Source: an uncultured Ignavibacteriota bacterium
Lineage (GTDB): Bacteria; Bacteroidota; Ignavibacteria; Tepidaquicellales; Tepidaquicellaceae
Length of the DNA: 8,838 nucleotides
Assembly: GCA_903901375.1 (NCBI GenBank)
Contig: CAIUQV010000264.1
Span: 1 to 8,838, forward strand
Reading direction: 5' to 3'
The position numbers and the translations under genes are program-made. Position 1 is the first letter of the stretch; every line of letters begins with the position of its first letter. The notes beneath the pieces are model-generated. The model saw nothing but the letters and a program-made list of their open reading frames with translations, made no database searches and was not told the DNA's origin. Positions 5,276 to 8,838 of this stretch are shown one piece after another.

Positions 5276-6301
5276 ATTACGAACAATTTCAGGAACAGAA
5301 TCTGGTTTGTAGTATCACTAATTGCTGTATGGTTTTTGGTTTACTTCAACCTGGAAAAGTTATCAGCGGCATTAAACAGTATTACAGGTTTATCTTCTGT
5401 AAAAGAAGGATACGCACGTTCTATAGAGTTTTTTCTGTTTGAAGTTCCGAAAGTACTGATGCTGCTTACATTGATAGTATTTGTAATGGGAATTATCCGT
5501 ACATATTTCTCGCCTGAGAAAACAAGAGCAATGCTTGAAAAGAAATCTCTTTTCCTTGGCAATGTACTAGCTTCAGTACTCGGCATATTCACTCCGTTCT
5601 GTTCCTGTTCAGCAGTACCATTATTCATAGGGTTTGTGGAGGCGGGAATACCTCTTGGGGTTACTCTGTCGTTTCTTATTGCAGCACCGATGATTAATGA
5701 AGTAGCGGTAATACTTTTGTTTGGAATGTTTGGATGGAAGACAGCTTTAATTTATGTTTCAACGGGATTGTTTATTGCAATTATCTCTGGATACATAATC
5801 GATAAACTGAAACTTGAGAAGTATGTTGAAGAATGGGTCTATGAGATTAAAAGCGGAAATCAGAGCTTAGAAGATGAGAAAATTACATTTCAGGACAGGA
5901 TAGACAGCGGATACGCAGCAGTAAAAGATATAGTGGGGAAAGTATGGATATACATTATTATAGGAGTTGGAGTAGGGTCAGCGGCACACGGATATGTTCC
6001 TGAAGATTTTATGGCTGGCATAATGGGGAAAGAAACGTGGTGGTCAGTGCCACTGTCTGTATTAATCGGAATACCTTTATACTCAAATGCTGCGGGAATA
6101 ATTCCGATAGTATCGGTACTGATTGAAAAGGGTGCTTCAATTGGTACAGCTCTTGCTTTTATGATGGCAGTAATAGGGCTTTCGCTGCCCGAAGCGATTA
6201 TTCTTAAAAAGGTTTTAAAGCTGCCGATGATATTTATATTCTTTGGTATTGTTGGTGCAGGAATAATGACAGTAGGTTACATTTTTAATTTAATTTATTA
6301 G
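5276..6301 (+). CDS. UPF0718/DUF318-family permease, ArsP-like
   Basis: This is a multi-helix inner-membrane permease with the family hallmark TPFCSCSAVPLFIGF and the paired motif AAPMINEVAVILL, echoed in the second half by GIPLYSNAAGIIP and GLSLPEAIIL. ArsP members of this family export trivalent organoarsenicals, and beside arsM that is the natural inference. Other family members have unknown cargo, so I give no symbol. The start is unusual. The first ATG/GTG/TTG codon in frame is TTG at 5336, which has no ribosome site and cuts off part of a transmembrane helix. The frame is open upstream, encoding NRIWFVVSLIAVWFLVYFN, and GGAAGGA (5261-5267) sits 8 nt before an ATT at 5276, which I take as a possible non-canonical start. 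From 5276 the protein has 341 residues; from 5336 it has 321. Its TAG stop touches the acr3 ATG. Confidence 0.85.
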   Translation: MTNNFRNRIWFVVSLIAVWFLVYFNLEKLSAALNSITGLSSVKEGYARSIEFFLFEVPKVLMLLTLIVFVMGIIRTYFSPEKTRAMLEKKSLFLGNVLASVLGIFTPFCSCSAVPLFIGFVEAGIPLGVTLSFLIAAPMINEVAVILLFGMFGWKTALIYVSTGLFIAIISGYIIDKLKLEKYVEEWVYEIKSGNQSLEDEKITFQDRIDSGYAAVKDIVGKVWIYIIIGVGVGSAAHGYVPEDFMAGIMGKETWWSVPLSVLIGIPLYSNAAGIIPIVSVLIEKGASIGTALAFMMAVIGLSLPEAIILKKVLKLPMIFIFFGIVGAGIMTVGYIFNLIY

Positions 6302-7384
6302 ATGGAAAAACTGACGAAGAAACTTTCGTTCTTAGACAGGTATCTTACGTTGTGGATATTTGCAGTTATGCTTTCTGCTGTGCTGGCGGGATATTTATAT
6401 CCGGGGATTACAGGGTTCTGGAATAAATTTCAGTCAGGCACAACAAACGTACCAATTGCAACAGGATTGATACTTATGATGTATCCGCCGCTTGCTAAGG
6501 TGAGGTATGAAGAACTTGGCAAAGTGTTCAGGAACTATAGAGTACTTTTGCTGTCGCTTATTCAGAACTGGGTTGTGGGTCCACTGCTTATGTTTTTACT
6601 TGCCATTTTATTTCTAAGGGATTATCCTCACTATATGACGGGACTGATACTGATAGGTCTTGCAAGGTGTATAGCAATGGTAATAGTATGGAACGAACTC
6701 GCTAAAGGAGATACAGAATACGCAGCGGGATTAGTTGCTTTTAATTCAGTATTTCAGGTTTTGTTCTTTTCGGTTTATGCTTATATATTTCTGACTGTAC
6801 TTCCGAATCTTTTTGGCATTAATTCTTTCGCTGTAGATGTTTCTATAGGGCAGATTGCTGAAAGCGTTTTCATATACCTTGGAATACCCTTTATTGCAGG
6901 AATGCTGACGAGACTTGTACTTTTAAAACTAAAAGGTAAAGACTGGTATCACAGTAAATTTATTCCAAAGATAAGTCCTGTAACTTTAATTGCGCTGCTC
7001 TTCACGATATTCGTGATGTTTTCACTGAAGGGTGATGTGATAATAAAAATCCCGATGGACGTAATAAGGATTGCAATACCGCTTGTAATATATTTTGTAA
7101 TTATGTTTTTCGTCTCGTTTTATATGGGTAAGAAAGTTGGTGCCGATTATTCAAAGACAGCTACGCTTTCATTCACAGCGGCAAGCAATAACTTTGAACT
7201 TGCGATTGCAGTTGCGGTAGCTGTGTTTACGATAAATTCTGGAGAAGCATTTGCCGCAGTGATTGGTCCCCTTGTGGAAGTACCTGTTCTTATAAGTTTA
7301 GTTAATGTTGCTTTGTGGATGCAGAAGAAGTACTTCCCCAAGGCAGATTCCGGAAACATTAAATCACCTGACTCATGTCCATAG
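6302..7384 (+). CDS. acr3: ACR3-family arsenite efflux transporter
   Basis: The 360-residue inner-membrane protein exports arsenite using the proton motive force. It shows the ten-helix ACR3 pattern with its signatures: IATGLILMMYPPLAKVRYEE (52-71), GLARCIAMVIVWNELAKGD (119-137) with the essential C123 in TM4, FTAASNNFELAIAV (291-304) and GPLVEVPVLI (322-331) with the conserved E326. The length is normal. It starts directly after the permease stop codon, which suggests coupled translation. Its 3' end overlaps the next gene by 10 nt. The last residues (KADSGNIKSPDSCP) are a hydrophilic tail. Together with ArsC it forms the core detoxification route. Confidence 0.95.
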   Translation: MEKLTKKLSFLDRYLTLWIFAVMLSAVLAGYLYPGITGFWNKFQSGTTNVPIATGLILMMYPPLAKVRYEELGKVFRNYRVLLLSLIQNWVVGPLLMFLLAILFLRDYPHYMTGLILIGLARCIAMVIVWNELAKGDTEYAAGLVAFNSVFQVLFFSVYAYIFLTVLPNLFGINSFAVDVSIGQIAESVFIYLGIPFIAGMLTRLVLLKLKGKDWYHSKFIPKISPVTLIALLFTIFVMFSLKGDVIIKIPMDVIRIAIPLVIYFVIMFFVSFYMGKKVGADYSKTATLSFTAASNNFELAIAVAVAVFTINSGEAFAAVIGPLVEVPVLISLVNVALWMQKKYFPKADSGNIKSPDSCP

Positions 7385-7848
7385 ATAAAAGAGAGTTTCA
7401 CCACAGAGAACACAGAGTACACAGAGCAATATCCGGCATTAAAGATATTATTATTATTCTCATTTTCATTACTACAAGTTTGTTATTTAATTCCTGCAGC
7501 AAAGATAAAATATTAGGAACGAACGACATCACTTATACGGTTTATTATTTTCACCCGACAGCAAGATGCGAGAGTTGTATCAACATAGAAAACTTCACGA
7601 AGGAACTGATAACGACTAAATACACAACTCCCCTTGCGATGAAGTATGTGGCACTCAACATTGAAGACCCGGAGAATGAACATTTCAGAAAAGATTTCAA
7701 TCTTAAGTTCAGTTCGGTGGTAATAGTTAAATCAAAAAAGGGTGAGACAGAGAAGTATAAGAATCTTGACAGTATATGGACGTACAGTGAAAACAAGTTT
7801 AACTTCTTTAATTATGCTGACAGGGAAATTCAGTCTTTTTTGAGATGA
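7375..7848 (+). CDS. CxxC lipoprotein, ArsF-like
   Basis: The 157-residue protein has an N-terminal hydrophobic stretch IIIILIFITTSLLFNSC (25-41) ending in a loose Bacteroidota lipobox (C41), so it is probably lipid-anchored outside the inner membrane. The mature part has a thioredoxin-like start, VYYFHPTARCESCINIENF, with a CESC redox motif. No clear cis-proline loop is visible. From memory it resembles the family labelled 'nitrophenyl compound nitroreductase subunit ArsF', found in arsenic operons; this could not be checked. The only usable start is ATG 7375, inside the end of acr3. That makes residues 9-18 (HHREHRVHRA) the translation of a CACAGAG repeat, an odd, long and basic n-region for a signal peptide. 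It overlaps the next gene by 4 nt (ATGA). Function: probably thiol-disulfide exchange on the extracytoplasmic side. Confidence 0.75.
   Translation: MSIDKREFHHREHRVHRAISGIKDIIIILIFITTSLLFNSCSKDKILGTNDITYTVYYFHPTARCESCINIENFTKELITTKYTTPLAMKYVALNIEDPENEHFRKDFNLKFSSVVIVKSKKGETEKYKNLDSIWTYSENKFNFFNYADREIQSFLR
7402..7426. repeat. CACAGAG triple repeat, 9-bp period
   Basis: CACAGAG occurs at 7402-7408, 7411-7417 and 7420-7426, separated by AA and TA, and is preceded by TTTCAC. This matches a motif I recall as dispersed near gene starts in many unrelated bacteria and archaea, where it yields spurious HREHREHRE peptides. Here it lies wholly inside the 5' end of the ArsF-like gene. Confidence 0.6.
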
Positions 7849-8084
7849 TTATAAAAGTATTAGGAAGCGGATGCAGCAGATGCGAGAAACTTTTTAAGAA
7901 AGTAAATGAGGTTTTGAAAGAGAACAACATTAATGCTGAATTAATTAAAGTGGACGATATCAGGGAATTTGCTAAATATGGAATTATGATGACTCCGGCT
8001 TTAGTGATAAATGAAAAACTGAAGTGTTCTATAAATGTTCCGGCAGATAAACAAATTTTAAAATATATTAGTGAGGGATTATGA
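7845..8084 (+). CDS. Second small thioredoxin-like redox protein (CSRC)
   Basis: The 79-residue protein is a paralogue of the one at 5008-5247: strand IIKVLGSG, active site C10-S-R-C13, and cis-proline P51 in MMTPALVINEK. It has one extra cysteine, C61. No signal peptide is present, so it should be cytoplasmic. It overlaps both neighbours by 4 nt (ATGA at each end), so it is probably translated together with the two lipoproteins. Its partners are then likely the redox lipoproteins and the CcdA-like carrier rather than ArsC. A plausible role is to hand electrons to the membrane carrier. From memory, arsE of the arsEFG systems may be a protein of this size, but I am not sure. Confidence 0.85.
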   Translation: MIIKVLGSGCSRCEKLFKKVNEVLKENNINAELIKVDDIREFAKYGIMMTPALVINEKLKCSINVPADKQILKYISEGL

Positions 8085-8482
8085 GAAAGTTATTTGTAGT
8101 AACATTACTGTTAGTTGCTTTTGCACTTATCTCCTGTAAGAAGAGTAACATTGAAAATACACACCAGACATCGGGAGTCTCCGGCAAAGATTCAGTAAAA
8201 TATAAAATTGAATTTGTGGAACTTGGTTCTGTGAACTGTATACCGTGCAAGAAGATGCAGCCGGTTATGAAATCTATTGAAGAAAAGTACAAAGGGTTAG
8301 TGAAAGTTACATTTCATGATGTATGGAAAGATGAAGCATCTGCGAAGAAATACGGAATAAATTTAATACCGACACAGGTATTTCTGGATGCTTCGGGCAA
8401 AGAAATTATGAGGCATGAAGGTTTTTATCCTGAAGATGATATTGATAAATTTTTACAATCACAGGGAATTAATTTCAATTAA
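8081..8482 (+). CDS. Thioredoxin-fold lipoprotein
   Basis: The 133-residue protein starts with a lipoprotein signal (VTLLLVAFALISC, lipidated C19) and a short flexible linker. A thioredoxin domain follows (about 42-128): FVELGSVNCIPCKKMQPVM with active site C53-I-P-C56, and INLIPTQVFLD with cis-proline P97. A DUF/Thioredoxin_7-like protein with this pattern would act in the periplasm or on a membrane surface as a disulfide reductase or oxidase. The start is secure: the ATG overlaps the preceding stop as ATGA, and GAGGG lies just upstream. It ends 2 nt before the CcdA-like gene, the usual electron source for such periplasmic thioredoxins. Confidence 0.87.
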   Translation: MRKLFVVTLLLVAFALISCKKSNIENTHQTSGVSGKDSVKYKIEFVELGSVNCIPCKKMQPVMKSIEEKYKGLVKVTFHDVWKDEASAKKYGINLIPTQVFLDASGKEIMRHEGFYPEDDIDKFLQSQGINFN

Positions 8483-8484
8483 AT

Positions 8485-8838
8485 ATGACAGATACGATAT
8501 TCGATTTTCTCAGCAAGGCTTTATCCGGGAATTTATACGCCGCTGTATTTGCTTCATTCGGATGGGGAATAGTAAGCGTTATATTAAGTCCCTGCCATCT
8601 GTCAAGCATACCACTGATAATCGGATACATAAATTCGCAAGGTGTGATTTCAGCAGGGAGAACGTTTAAAATCTCTCTTATTTTTGGTGCGGGAATGCTT
8701 ATAACAATTTCCCTGATAGGATTATTCACTGCATTAGCCGGAAGACTGATGGGAGATGTGGGAGCATTTGGAAATTATGCCGTGGCAATGGTATTTTTTG
8801 TTATGGGATTGTATTTGATGGACATAATAAAACTTCCC
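8485..8838 (+). CDS. CcdA/DsbD transmembrane-family protein (partial, 3' end outside window)
   Basis: From ATG 8485 the frame stays open to the last base, giving 118 residues. The protein begins with TM1 containing FASFGWGIVSVILSPCHLSS. Its SPC motif (C37) followed by SIPLIIGYI corresponds to the first redox cysteine of CcdA (SPCxLPLIP). TM2 (about 63-85) and TM3 (about 97-113) follow with the expected glycine-rich pattern. The second conserved cysteine, in the next repeat, lies beyond the edge. Such proteins carry reducing equivalents from cytoplasmic thioredoxin across the inner membrane. Directly after a thioredoxin lipoprotein this looks like a split DsbD. An alternative is an ArsG-like permease, a CcdA relative that I recall being named an aromatic-arsenical exporter; however, the SPCHLSSIPL form looks more like a redox carrier. 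Confidence 0.85.
   Translation, partial: MTDTIFDFLSKALSGNLYAAVFASFGWGIVSVILSPCHLSSIPLIIGYINSQGVISAGRTFKISLIFGAGMLITISLIGLFTALAGRLMGDVGAFGNYAVAMVFFVMGLYLMDIIKLP

Noticed and set aside
7402..7426. The CACAGAG repeats as a CRISPR-like array
   Set aside because: Units are 7 bp with 2-nt gaps, far too short for repeats and spacers, and no cas genes are present.
8415..8729. Open frames on both strands across the thioredoxin lipoprotein/CcdA junction
   Set aside because: They overlap the well-supported CcdA-like frame starting at 8485 and show no recognisable domain.
1..8838. tRNA, rRNA, insertion sequence or phage genes
   Set aside because: No cloverleaf, transposase or integrase motif, or terminal inverted repeat was seen in either strand.

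Overview
The window looks like chromosomal DNA from a low-GC member of the Bacteroidota/Chlorobiota/Ignavibacteriota branch, most likely Ignavibacteria-like. The best evidence is the pair of type IX secretion C-terminal sorting domains (a full one with SQNYPNPFNPRT and a ...GVYFYKII...KKMMVIK ending, and a tail fragment at the left edge). The RLKQCDYNGNFEYYNL linker in front of the full one is, from memory, typical of Ignavibacteria secreted proteins. Shine-Dalgarno sequences are present before only some genes, which also fits this branch. Taxonomy is inferred from protein style only.

Left part (1-2886): the last 26 codons of a T9SS cargo protein, a short intergenic repeat made of two GC-rich hairpins, a 12-helix-type MFS transporter on the + strand, a small AT-rich inverted repeat in the convergent gap, and on the - strand a secreted clan GH-A-like glycoside hydrolase with its own T9SS tail. 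Nothing here has an evident link to arsenic.

Divergent gap (2887-3204): a probable promoter for the hydrolase, a cluster of three palindromes, and the arsR promoter with a candidate ArsR operator around its -10. A near copy of that operator lies in the arsR-arsM gap.

Right part (3205-8838): at least ten co-directional genes forming an arsenic resistance operon: arsR, arsM (arsenite methyltransferase), arsC (LMW-phosphatase-type arsenate reductase), a small CxxC thioredoxin, an ArsP/UPF0718-type permease, acr3 (arsenite efflux), an ArsF-like CxxC lipoprotein, a second small thioredoxin, a thioredoxin-fold lipoprotein, and the start of a CcdA/DsbD-type membrane protein cut by the window edge. 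From the permease on, the genes abut, overlap or are 2 nt apart.

Proposed working: ArsC reduces arsenate and ACR3 exports the arsenite. ArsM methylates arsenite, and the permease may export methylated trivalent products. The last four genes look like a thiol-redox relay: a cytoplasmic mini-thioredoxin, the CcdA-like membrane carrier, and two lipid-anchored extracytoplasmic CxxC proteins. This relay is the least explained part of the window and the best candidate for new biology. It partly resembles, from memory, the arsEFG systems reported for aromatic arsenicals.
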